DNA of 54,310 nucleotides from positions 1 to 54,310 of the forward strand of contig JBCCFD010000002.1 in NCBI GenBank assembly GCA_039029915.1. Direction: 5' to 3'. Below are positions 8,875 to 16,957 of this stretch, piece after piece. Position numbers and translations under genes: made by a program. The DNA comes from QQUD01 sp039029915. Its GTDB lineage: Bacteria; Chloroflexota; Anaerolineae; Promineifilales; Promineifilaceae. A model generated the notes under the pieces. The model searched no databases. It worked only from the letters and a program-made list of their open reading frames with translations, and had not been told where the DNA came from. How positions within the stretch are numbered: the stretch's first letter is position 1; each line of letters opens with the position of its first letter.

Positions 8875-10275
8875 ATGGATAATAGCCAATCAACTGACGA
8901 AGAAATTTTCCGATGTCCATATTGTGATGCAGTTGTCCCCTCTGATCAGTCGATTTGCCTGATGTGCGGAATGGCCGTTTCACATCCAAAACCAACCCCT
9001 CCACAGTTAGAAGCCATCCCCGAACCAGAATCCTCCCCCCCTGAAGGAGATGCGCCTACGGTAGACGCGCCTGAGGTGGATAGCTCTCAAACTGTACCTG
9101 TGGTCGAACCGACCCCCGCACCCGTTTTGGTGCCGTCTACGGATTCAATCAATGACGATCAAGTCATAGCCTCGATTTTGCGTGAGCGGCCAGCAAATGT
9201 GGTTCAGTGGATCACAGCTCTGTTTTTCGTGCTGCTGGCCGGTATTGGGTTTTTGATACTTCGCTATCAAGAGCCAATCGTTGTTGCCCAGGTTGTTGAG
9301 ACAGTCACCCCTGCCCAGCCAACCGCGACAATGACCGCGACGCAAACGGCCGTTTTTACCGAAACGCCAGCCCCAACATTAACACCCACCATAACACTCA
9401 CACCGGCTCCAACAGAAACACCACGTCCCCCACGCATCCATGTCATCGCTAGCGGTGAAACCTTGATAGGTATCTCTTTGCTGTTTGATGTTTCACCTGA
9501 CAGCATCGCTGAGCTAAACGGCTTTGAAGTAGACAGTCAGGTTCAGGTGAATCAAAATATCTTTGTGCCATGGCCAACCGCCACGCCCCCGTTTGAGGTG
9601 CTAGCGCTGGAGGTTAATGGGGCCACTGTTGTGCTTGATCCGCGCGGCTGTGAGCAAATTGAGGTTCAAAGCGGTGATTCTCTCGTAGGGATTGCTTCTC
9701 GGTATGGGATTAACTTTGATTGGCTGGCTCAGGTTAATCGAATCAATAATCCGGAGCTTCTCCAACCCGGTGATGTGGTATGCATTCCTGAGGTGCTTTA
9801 TGATGCCGACGGCGTGATTCCACCAACTCCCGGGCCGTCTCCAACACCAACCGCCACCTCGCTACCCCCTGGCCCACAGCTGCTTTTTCCCGCCAACAGC
9901 GCCAGCTTTACTGGTGAGGTACCACCCGCTTTGCAGTGGCTGGCCGTTCAAAACCTCAATGAAGATGAGCAATATATGGTTGAAGTGCGCAATGAATCGA
10001 GCGTAGAGGGAATCATTCTGCGTGCGTTCACTAAAAACACAGGCTTTCAACTTCCTGCCAACTGGCGACCCACGGAAGAGTCAGCTTTTGAATTTAGCTG
10101 GCGGGTAGCGATTGTGACCGTGACTAATTATCGATCTGATGGGCTTCCAATTTATACGGTGGGCGGTCAATTTAGCAATAGCTCGACATTTACATGGCAA
10201 GGTGCAGTGCCCACTTCAACCCCTATTCCGACAAATACGGCCGTTCCGACCGCTACATCAACGTCAGCCCCGTAA
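8875..10275 (+). CDS. Zinc-ribbon, single-membrane-pass protein with two external LysM domains
   Basis: 466 residues. N-terminal zinc ribbon (CPYC at about 14-17, CLMC about 28-31), then an acidic/Pro-rich linker, one membrane helix (about 106-124, TALFFVLLAGIGFLILRY) and a Thr/Pro-rich stalk. Two LysM domains follow: about 188-235 (IASGETLIGISLLFDV) and about 262-308 (VQSGDSLVGIASRYGI). The C-terminal 140 residues look like a beta-sandwich ending in another Thr/Pro tail. With the ribbon in the cytosol, LysM would bind glycan outside. It faces a Ser/Thr kinase gene divergently. Its role is probably envelope attachment or sensing, without further certainty. Confidence 0.8.
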   Translation: MDNSQSTDEEIFRCPYCDAVVPSDQSICLMCGMAVSHPKPTPPQLEAIPEPESSPPEGDAPTVDAPEVDSSQTVPVVEPTPAPVLVPSTDSINDDQVIASILRERPANVVQWITALFFVLLAGIGFLILRYQEPIVVAQVVETVTPAQPTATMTATQTAVFTETPAPTLTPTITLTPAPTETPRPPRIHVIASGETLIGISLLFDVSPDSIAELNGFEVDSQVQVNQNIFVPWPTATPPFEVLALEVNGATVVLDPRGCEQIEVQSGDSLVGIASRYGINFDWLAQVNRINNPELLQPGDVVCIPEVLYDADGVIPPTPGPSPTPTATSLPPGPQLLFPANSASFTGEVPPALQWLAVQNLNEDEQYMVEVRNESSVEGIILRAFTKNTGFQLPANWRPTEESAFEFSWRVAIVTVTNYRSDGLPIYTVGGQFSNSSTFTWQGAVPTSTPIPTNTAVPTATSTSAP

Positions 10276-10300
10276 ACACATTTCTAGAAGCTAAATCAAC

Positions 10301-10930
10301 TTATTTCAAAAATGGATTCCACTGCTTCTCTTGCCCAATGGTGGTAGCTGGTCCGTGTCCTGACAATACGGCCGTTTCATCTGGCAATACCAATAGCTTT
10401 TCCTCAATCATTTGCAAAAGTAACTGCATGTTTCCACCCGGCAGGTCGGTTCGGCCAATGCTTTGCTGAAAGAGCACATCTCCATCAAAAATAACGTGCT
10501 GTTCGGCAAGATAAAAGCTGACGTGCCCTGGGGCATGCCCCGGGGTAAACAACACCTCTAGCTCATGATTCCCGACCTTAATGATGTCCCCTTCAGCGAG
10601 ATGCTTTTCAGGGGTTGGGGGTTGTTCAAGCTCAAGGTTAAAGAATTTGGCGGATTGATTGGCATTGGCCAACATATCAACAGCCTCTGGATGAATATAC
10701 ACCGGGGCATCCACCGCCTGTTTTAGCTCTGCCAACCCACCGACGTGGTCAAAGTGAGCGTGTGTAAGCAGGATTTTGCTGATGGTCCATCCTTTTTCTT
10801 GAGCGGTTTCAAAGATAAAGCGGCCGTTCCAAGAGGGATCGATGACGACCGCTTCATTTGTTTCATCACAGGCGGCCAAATAGCAGTTTGTTTGTAAGGG
10901 GCCAAGAGGGAGTTGTAATATCTGGATCAT
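10301..10930 (-). CDS. Metallo-beta-lactamase-fold hydrolase (glyoxalase II-like)
   Basis: 209 residues, typical of the short YcbL/glyoxalase II-like hydrolases. The metal-binding motif THAHFDHVGG (residues 56-65) is complete, and later ligands GHAPGHVSFY and LSGHGPATT are visible. It probably cleaves thioesters such as S-lactoylglutathione analogues; the substrate is not defined by sequence. The gene lies 5 bases after the MATE-like gene on the same strand, so they form an operon. Its end is convergent with the LysM gene, 25 bases apart. Confidence 0.88.
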   Translation of the reverse strand: MIQILQLPLGPLQTNCYLAACDETNEAVVIDPSWNGRFIFETAQEKGWTISKILLTHAHFDHVGGLAELKQAVDAPVYIHPEAVDMLANANQSAKFFNLELEQPPTPEKHLAEGDIIKVGNHELEVLFTPGHAPGHVSFYLAEQHVIFDGDVLFQQSIGRTDLPGGNMQLLLQMIEEKLLVLPDETAVLSGHGPATTIGQEKQWNPFLK

Positions 10931-10935
10931 AAGGG

Positions 10936-12258
10936 CTACTTCGTCAATATTGAAAGATTAAGCCTTTCTTTTTCATAAGACTCTGTGGTGACATATTTAA
11001 CCGCCAAAATACCGATTTCACAAATCATAGCGATATTGAGCGCTATGGCGGCCGTGGGCAAGCTGGGCCATTTGAACTGCAGGCCGATGAATAAGATAAC
11101 GGCCGTAATGGCGATGTTTACCGTCATCCCCATGTTGACTAAGGTTGTGCGCCGTTCAAAAATAAAGATACCCCGAAGCCAGAAATTAATCACATTTAAG
11201 GCGGGGAAGATAATGAAGTATGGCATACTGGCCTGTACTAAATTGGCAACTCCCTCAGTGACATCCTGAATTTGAAACAAATAAAAGTTGACCGCAGGCG
11301 TGAAGATGAATAGGACGGTTAATCCAGTTAGTACTAGTGCCATATTAAAGGCAAACTTGCGAATAGGCGCTTGACTGTTTTCCTTTTGAGAGAGGGCAAT
11401 GACCGCTTCGGGGTAAGCCAACGCCCCAGCTCGGGCTAACAAAATAATCTGAAAGATGACGGGCCAAGCTGCTAGATTTAGGGTTGGTTGATCGAGTCGG
11501 GAGATGGTGAATGTTACTAGCGGCTGCATTAGCAGAACCAAAACGGCTGACCCCGCCAATGGGGCATGGAACTTAAATAATCCCCAATAGGTTAATGGTG
11601 GCCCATCAGCGATGGGTGCGGTTTTGCTCAAGACGGTTTTGAACAGGGGCCGAACGGCCCAGGTGGCATAAAGCGCTTCGATAGAAACGGCCGTTATCAA
11701 CGAAATTGCCCCAATAATGGCGCCCGGCAAATCAGTCAAAAAGATCAATGTCAAAAGCATGCTTGAGACAGCAATGAGCCTTGTGGTTGTGCCCCAGGCG
11801 ACCTGCTTTGGGAAGTTGAAATGAATCAAAACGCCCTGTAGAAAACGACGCCACCCGATCGCGGCACTCCAAAACACCATAATTTGCATGCCCGGACGTA
11901 CCCACTCCGCCACCTCAACAGGTGTGCCAAGCCACTGCACCACAACCATTTCAAAGACGGGTGTGTATCCTATAAGAATGGTAATGGTTGTTAGAAGCAC
12001 CAGAACGACAAGCGTAAAGTTGCGCACAATGAGAAAGGATGGCCGATCCTTCACTAAAGCGGTTGCCGTCGCGAGCATGTTGATCATAGGGCTTTGGATT
12101 GTGACAGATAAGGTTAGGACGATGCCCTGAGCCGCTAGCATAACAACTTCTTCAGGGAGTCGATTGATCGCCGCACTGATGATTGGACCTTCGGCGGTCA
12201 TAAGGAGCCAACTGGTAAACAGAGGTAGCCAAAACCAAAATACATCTTTTTGTTTCAT
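10936..12258 (-). CDS. Polytopic membrane protein of the MOP superfamily (MATE/ANKH-like)
   Basis: 440 residues with about twelve hydrophobic segments and almost no extended loops. The repeated helices with small residues and features such as WRRFLQGVLI and FWLRGIFIFERRT recall MATE or progressive-ankylosis (ANKH-like) transporters and flippases. I cannot decide between drug/proton antiport and export of small anions. It is the first gene of a two-gene unit with the MBL hydrolase 5 bases downstream. Confidence 0.6.
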   Translation of the reverse strand: MKQKDVFWFWLPLFTSWLLMTAEGPIISAAINRLPEEVVMLAAQGIVLTLSVTIQSPMINMLATATALVKDRPSFLIVRNFTLVVLVLLTTITILIGYTPVFEMVVVQWLGTPVEVAEWVRPGMQIMVFWSAAIGWRRFLQGVLIHFNFPKQVAWGTTTRLIAVSSMLLTLIFLTDLPGAIIGAISLITAVSIEALYATWAVRPLFKTVLSKTAPIADGPPLTYWGLFKFHAPLAGSAVLVLLMQPLVTFTISRLDQPTLNLAAWPVIFQIILLARAGALAYPEAVIALSQKENSQAPIRKFAFNMALVLTGLTVLFIFTPAVNFYLFQIQDVTEGVANLVQASMPYFIIFPALNVINFWLRGIFIFERRTTLVNMGMTVNIAITAVILFIGLQFKWPSLPTAAIALNIAMICEIGILAVKYVTTESYEKERLNLSILTK

Positions 12259-12530
12259 ATTGAAATATTCCGTTTGCCTTGAAAATTATGAAGGAAAAGT
12301 GCAATCCACAAAGTATAGCATCACTAAAGTCTAGGGCGTGATAGTAAATGAGTTTATTCTCATCTCTTTAGTCAGGACGTAAGTTCCAAAAGCCATAATA
12401 ATGACGCCAGCCTGGTAGCCTGGGTATTGGGGATAGATTGCGTGAATCATTCTTGCTCCGGGCTGGTTCTTTTGCTCCTCATCCAAGTAAGTGAAAACCC
12501 CAAACTATCTTGAAAAAAATAGCTGTATTA

Positions 12531-12572
12531 GGACTTTCTTACCCCTTCGACAGGCTCAGGGTGCGTAAGTCC
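12531..12572. repeat. REP hairpin, copy 1
   Basis: 42 bases: outer arms GGACTT...AAGTCC, inner arm TACCC/GGGT, centre CTTCGACAGGCTCAGG. The other copy at 34205-34245 has the same outer arms but its central segment is reverse-complemented. Confidence 0.75.
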
Positions 12573-12594
12573 TGTGTATTTTGATTTTTACTGA

Positions 12595-12639
12595 GTAAAT
12601 CTCACATTTTTGGAACACTTAATATTTTGTTGAATTTGC
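12595..12639. repeat. GTAAATCTCAC inverted-repeat element, degenerate copy
   Basis: Left arm GTAAATCTCAC (12595-12605) is identical to the copy at 46610, preceded by the shared ACTGA. The right arm GTTGAATTTGC (12629-12639) is decayed. It lies immediately upstream of aroB. Confidence 0.5.
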
Positions 12640-12664
12640 CCCACAAGTCCTAAAATATGTCAAT

Positions 12665-13747
12665 ATGACAAAACTAAACAATCAACAACTAAACGTGACC
12701 CATCCAAATGGTGCTTATCAGATTCACATTGGCCGCCAGCTTTTGCCGCAAGTTGCAGCTATAGCCCAAATTAAGGGGCCTTTTGTCGTGATAACAGACG
12801 AGACGGTTGCCCCTCTTCATGCGCAGAAGGTGGCAGGAGCAACGGCCGTTATTCAAGTGCCCACCGGTGAACGTTACAAAACCTTAGACACCATTCGCTT
12901 TATCTATGATGAGCTATTTAAGCTTGGGCTTGACCGGAAAGGGACACTGGTTGCCTTAGGTGGCGGTGTTGTGGGCGATATGGTTGGTTTTGCAGCTGCC
13001 ACGTTTATGCGAGGAATCAACTTTGTTCAATGCCCAACGACGGTGCTTTCAATGGTTGATGCCAGCGTTGGAGGCAAGACAGGGGTTGATATGCCTCAAG
13101 GAAAAAACCTAGTAGGGGCATTTAAACAACCAACGGCCGTATTAGCCGATATCGATACACTCCAAACCTTGCCGCATGAAGAAATATCATCTGGATTTGC
13201 TGAAGTTATTAAACATGGCTTGATTAACGACCCCAGTTTATTCATACACTTTGAAGCATCTGATTGGCAGCTGCCGTTTGATAGCCCCAGCGAATTAATC
13301 CCTAAATTACAATCGATTATTGCCCGTGCGATACAAGTTAAAATTGATGTGGTGCAAGAAGATCCTTATGAGCAAGGGCGTCGAGCAACATTAAATTTGG
13401 GGCATACCTTTGGACACGCTATCGAACAGGTCACTGAATTTGAGGTAAGTCACGGGGAAGGGGTCGCGATGGGGCTGGTGGCTGCCGCCAATCTCTCCGC
13501 GAAGCTGGGTTATTGTGACGTGAATCTGCAGCAGCGTATCGAATCTGTTTTGCAAAAGGTGAAGTTGCCCACTCGAATTCCTAAACATCTTGATCCTGAA
13601 CTGCTTTATGAAGTCATGCACAAAGATAAGAAAACGGCCGTTGGCAAAGTGCGCTTTATTTTGATTCGGGATGTGGGGGATGTCTTTTTAGAAGGTGGTG
13701 TGCCAGAAACGATTCTATTTGAGTCGATTCGAGCTGTACAGGCGTAA
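12665..13747 (+). CDS. aroB: 3-dehydroquinate synthase
   Basis: 360 residues, the usual AroB length. It converts DAHP to 3-dehydroquinate, the second step of the shikimate pathway, in the cytosol using NAD and a divalent metal. Visible signatures: NAD-binding GGGVVGDMVGFAAATFMRG, VDASVGGKTGVD with KNLVGAF, and the metal ligands in EVIKHGLI, LGHTFGHAIE and HGEGVAMG. It stands alone with no other aro gene nearby. Three ACGGCCGT sites lie in the gene. Confidence 0.97.
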   Translation: MTKLNNQQLNVTHPNGAYQIHIGRQLLPQVAAIAQIKGPFVVITDETVAPLHAQKVAGATAVIQVPTGERYKTLDTIRFIYDELFKLGLDRKGTLVALGGGVVGDMVGFAAATFMRGINFVQCPTTVLSMVDASVGGKTGVDMPQGKNLVGAFKQPTAVLADIDTLQTLPHEEISSGFAEVIKHGLINDPSLFIHFEASDWQLPFDSPSELIPKLQSIIARAIQVKIDVVQEDPYEQGRRATLNLGHTFGHAIEQVTEFEVSHGEGVAMGLVAAANLSAKLGYCDVNLQQRIESVLQKVKLPTRIPKHLDPELLYEVMHKDKKTAVGKVRFILIRDVGDVFLEGGVPETILFESIRAVQA

Positions 13748-14228
13748 ATTATTAACGGGAAATTTGGTTGACCCCTTACTCTGGTAATGGTAATTTAATC
13801 CTACCTGATCTTAAAAGACCTGAATTGTAAAATCCAGGTCCTTGGTTTAGGGGTGTGTGGCGCTTAACATTGGCTATGATGTTGGTACGTTGATTGAACA
13901 ATACGGCTATTTTGTTTACTGCGATGTGGCTGTAATGTGGGCTTCAATGCTTTTCGATGTGGCTACAATGAATGGTGTGATGTGGCTTCGATGCTGTGTC
14001 GATGATGTTGAGCGCCACCCGATCAAAGGTTATTAACCTACCGCTTATAATATTCCCCGTTTATTACAACTTAAATTACGATATTTTCACTAATTATTTT
14101 GTTTAACCTTAATAATATCTTTTGCCTTTGTCGATTTAGTCAAAGGATTCTGTTGGCGTTGACCCTGATCTTTGCTAAAATAACCATAGAGTGGAACAGG
14201 GTTGCATAGAGTGCAACAAAGAGGTTTG
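13748..14228. other. Intergenic region between aroB and the IclR regulator
   Basis: About 480 bases. It holds a hairpin GACCTG/CAGGTC at 13817-13840 (a possible aroB terminator), degenerate direct repeats of GATGTGGCT (13923, 13955, 13979), and paired repeats at the IclR start (14185-14217). No small gene with a convincing start site is seen. Confidence 0.5.
14185..14217 (+). promoter_or_regulatory. Candidate IclR operator (autoregulation)
   Basis: Two direct repeats CATAGAGTGGAAC (14185-14197) and CATAGAGTGCAAC (14205-14217), the second forming a palindrome GTTGCA-tagag-TGCAAC (14201-14217). It sits directly before the IclR-family start, where such regulators usually bind their own promoter. 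Confidence 0.5.
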
Positions 14229-15044
14229 ATGCCAACTCAATCTAACGTAGCAATTGGGATACAAAACAAACAATCTCAAAAAAAATCGACGCATCAATCA
14301 TTAAAAAGGGCGATTGCCGTTTTGCGGCTGTTTTCGGAAGCTGAACCTTCATTAAGCGTTGCCGAAGTCAGCCAAAAGTTAGGGCTGCACAAAAGCACTG
14401 CTTCACGAATTTTGGGTGTTTTGCTGGAAGAAGGGCTGCTGGAGATGGATTCGGAAAACGGCCGTTATTCACCCGGCATCGGCTTAATTACATTAGCCGG
14501 AGTGGCTCTGGGTCAAATTGATGTTCGCTCTGCTTCGCTACCATCCCTCGAAACATTGGTGGAGATTTCCAATGAAACGGTAACCACCTCCATTTTCAAG
14601 GGGAAAGAAACGATCGCTGTTGCGCATATGCCATCCCCTCAATCCGTTCGTTATGCGGTATGGATTGGCCGCCGCACCAACTTTCACAGCACGGCAAGCG
14701 GCAAAATTTACCTAGCCAATATCTCTGAAGAACGGAGATTGGGCTTTTTGTTTCAAACATTTGTCAAAGCGACCCCTAGCCAGCAAATTAAACTCAACAA
14801 CGATTTTAGAAAGATTCAATCCCAAGGACATGCGATTGAGATTGATGAATTTGAGCAGGGGATTTCAGCCATTGCCGCGCCAATATTTGATTTCAAATCT
14901 GAAATCAAGGCGGCGATTTCAATTGCGGGTCCCACGTATAGGCTTTCTCAAGAGCAGCTAGAGAAGTTTGCTCGGCCATTACAAGAACAGGCTTATTTGA
15001 TTTCTGAAAGGCTGGGCTTTAATGGCACCTATCCGTTCAAGTGA
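14229..15044 (+). CDS. IclR-family transcriptional regulator
   Basis: 271 residues from ATG 14229. Earlier TTG (14202) and GTG (14211) codons fall within the palindromic operator, so I prefer this start. The winged helix-turn-helix occupies about residues 20-85 (SLSVAEVSQKLGLHKSTASR), and the IclR effector-binding GAF-like domain follows (FHSTASGKIYLA, EFEQGISAIAAPIFD). It probably controls the two-gene operon 58 bases downstream, which encodes a PhnD-like binding protein. The effector is unknown. Confidence 0.92.
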   Translation: MPTQSNVAIGIQNKQSQKKSTHQSLKRAIAVLRLFSEAEPSLSVAEVSQKLGLHKSTASRILGVLLEEGLLEMDSENGRYSPGIGLITLAGVALGQIDVRSASLPSLETLVEISNETVTTSIFKGKETIAVAHMPSPQSVRYAVWIGRRTNFHSTASGKIYLANISEERRLGFLFQTFVKATPSQQIKLNNDFRKIQSQGHAIEIDEFEQGISAIAAPIFDFKSEIKAAISIAGPTYRLSQEQLEKFARPLQEQAYLISERLGFNGTYPFK

Positions 15045-15102
15045 ACGAAACACTTAACAGTTAAATACACAATCAAACCACATTTCTAGACCGGAGGTAG
15101 AG

Positions 15103-15744
15103 GTGAAAGATAGTCTGCGGTTGGGTAGGGAAGAGGTTGTTGCAGAACGGCCGTTTTCTAGCCCCGATCATATCGTAATTGATAAAGTTGTATTGCGAAC
15201 TATGATCGATGAAATTCATCGTCATTTGTTTCAAAATCAAGGTAGTCTGGAAGAAAAGTACGCGTATTTCTTTCCGTCAGAGTCACGCTGGCAAAAGCGC
15301 TTGCTTTTGTTGCGTCCCGAAGAGCTGCAGCAACGCAGTGAGTTTGTAATCGTTGGGTTCTTCGGCAAAATTAGTCAGGTTGTGGACTCAGACGTGCAAT
15401 CAGAGATTTTCAACGTCGGGAAGACGCTGTGTCAGCAGCTTTGGCAGATTCCTGAAATTTTAGGATATTCCACCTGGTTGCTTGCAGATGAGCTTAATTA
15501 CGCTAATTTGGTTGTGTTGAAAAACGAAGAAGCCATTGCCCAATGGCGACACACCAATCCCCATATTCGAGCAAAGGATATTTTGTCCCCCAAATATTAT
15601 GACTGCGTGCGCATCTATAATGGTCGTGCCGTATTTGATCAAAACTTAGAGACGCATATTATCAACTTTTTGCGCGTTAAATATTGGGATTATCGCGTAT
15701 CCCCAACATGGCATGCTGTACGTCAATTGGAGATGGCTAGATGA
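15103..15744 (+). CDS. Uncharacterised protein with possible ABM-like dimeric alpha/beta domain
   Basis: 213 residues from GTG 15103, which has GGAGG about 6 bases upstream. I do not recognise the family firmly. The C-terminal half (WLLADELNYANLVVLKNEEA, WRHTNPHIRAKDILSPKYYD) has the look of an antibiotic-biosynthesis-monooxygenase type ferredoxin-like fold. No signal peptide or membrane segment. Its stop overlaps the start of the PhnD-like gene by 4 bases (ATGA), so the two act together. Confidence 0.6.
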   Translation: MKDSLRLGREEVVAERPFSSPDHIVIDKVVLRTMIDEIHRHLFQNQGSLEEKYAYFFPSESRWQKRLLLLRPEELQQRSEFVIVGFFGKISQVVDSDVQSEIFNVGKTLCQQLWQIPEILGYSTWLLADELNYANLVVLKNEEAIAQWRHTNPHIRAKDILSPKYYDCVRIYNGRAVFDQNLETHIINFLRVKYWDYRVSPTWHAVRQLEMAR

Positions 15745-16520
15745 GTCGTTTACTGTTTACCCATTATCTATCCTCGGTTATTGATCCTGCCTGCCAAGCG
15801 CTGACAACAAAATTATCGCTAGATTTAGGGGTGCCTGTTCACTATTTTGATGCAGATTGGTCTGATCGGATGATGTGCCTAGAAAATCAGGAACCTCATG
15901 TAGCTTGGATTTGTGGCTTACTTCACGTTTGCAAATCAGCGCAGTCTGATTGGCCTTATGAAGCCGTTGCCGCACCCATGATGCGGGGGACAAGATACCA
16001 GCAGATGCCAGTCTACTTCACAGATTTGATTGTGCGCAGAGAGTCGTTATTTGAGTCAATAGAGGCTTTACAGGGAGCGAGCTGGGCTATTAACGAAACG
16101 ACCTCTCTCTCTGGATACCACATGATGAAGTGCTGGATGAATGAGCAACAGATTGCTGAGGACTTTTTTGGGGATCATATTATGACGGGGACACATTTGA
16201 ATTCGGTAACGGCCGTTCTCAATGGCGAAGCGGACTTTGCCACCATCGACAGCACCACAATGGATATGCTGTTTCGAGAAAGCCCTGCAAAAATTCGCGC
16301 TTTGCGGGTCATCCAATCTATTGGGCCATTCCCTGCCCCCCCCATTGTTATTCATAAAGATTGTAAGCCTGAGCTGAAAGAACAAGTTCGCTCAATCGTG
16401 ACAAACCTTCATTTAGATCCGCAATACCAGGCCCAGCTTGAGCAAACCGACATTGCTGGCTTTTCCACGGTCGATGAGCAATTTTACAATTCAATTCGGG
16501 TCATAAACGTGTCTGAATAA
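15741..16520 (+). CDS. PhnD-like phosphonate-binding-fold protein without signal peptide
   Basis: 259 residues. The fold of type II periplasmic binding proteins of the phosphate/phosphonate (PhnD) family is suggested by HVAWICGLLHV near the N-terminus, ASWAINETTSLSGYHMMKCW (ligand loop) and GEADFATIDSTTMDML. The N-terminus (MSRLLFTHYLSSVID) starts directly with the first beta strand and has no export signal or lipobox, and no ABC permease or ATPase is nearby. It may therefore be a cytosolic ligand sensor or enzyme rather than a transporter part. It is coupled to the preceding gene and likely controlled by the IclR protein. Confidence 0.7.
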   Translation: MSRLLFTHYLSSVIDPACQALTTKLSLDLGVPVHYFDADWSDRMMCLENQEPHVAWICGLLHVCKSAQSDWPYEAVAAPMMRGTRYQQMPVYFTDLIVRRESLFESIEALQGASWAINETTSLSGYHMMKCWMNEQQIAEDFFGDHIMTGTHLNSVTAVLNGEADFATIDSTTMDMLFRESPAKIRALRVIQSIGPFPAPPIVIHKDCKPELKEQVRSIVTNLHLDPQYQAQLEQTDIAGFSTVDEQFYNSIRVINVSE

Positions 16521-16565
16521 CGCTCAATCATGCACACCATCATATCTTCCGGCGATTGTTTGACA

Positions 16566-16925
16566 TTAGGTGTACCAATACGCCCACAGAATGAACAAAC
16601 CCTGAATGGGCAAGCGTAACCATAGTGTCCACATCGGAATTTTCATTCCTGCTCCCTTAGATGTGAGATGATAAATGTTGGCTGGAAAGACCGCGATTAG
16701 AAGGGCAATGACCCCCCAGGCGGCTAACGGCCGTATTGGTGGAAAAAGCAGCATGATTCCGAGCACAACCTCGGCCGCACCGCTTATCCAGTTGAGCCAT
16801 TCTGGTTTTGGCATCCAAGGGGGAATAATGCGCAGGTAGAATTTTGGCGAGCGAAAATGATTAATGCCTGCCGCAATATAAAACAGGCTCATGATGATTA
16901 GGCTGATGTTTTTTAGTAAATCCAT
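16566..16925 (-). CDS. DoxX-family small membrane protein
   Basis: 119 residues from ATG 16925. A TTG at 16961 would add 12 residues and overlap the sulfatase stop. Four hydrophobic helices are visible (ISLIIMSLFYIAAGINHF, WISGAAEVVLGIMLLFP, AAWGVIALLIAVFPANIYH, IQGLFILWAYWY). GINHF and the PxxxP region fit the DoxX/DoxD-like group of unknown biochemical role. It follows the sulfatase on the same strand and may be co-transcribed. Confidence 0.75.
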   Translation of the reverse strand: MDLLKNISLIIMSLFYIAAGINHFRSPKFYLRIIPPWMPKPEWLNWISGAAEVVLGIMLLFPPIRPLAAWGVIALLIAVFPANIYHLTSKGAGMKIPMWTLWLRLPIQGLFILWAYWYT

Positions 16926-16957
16926 GTTAGTTTCTGTTAACGAATCCCTCTTCTTAT

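Larger units (their letters stand above)
12259..12664. other. Divergent intergenic region with two repeat elements
   Basis: 406 bases between the MATE-like gene and aroB. It contains a REP hairpin at 12531-12572 and a copy of the GTAAATCTCAC inverted-repeat element at 12595-12639 ending 25 bases before aroB. No small gene is evident. Confidence 0.6.

Noticed and set aside
12531..12572. CRISPR repeat
   Set aside because: Two distant copies only, no spacers, no cas genes.
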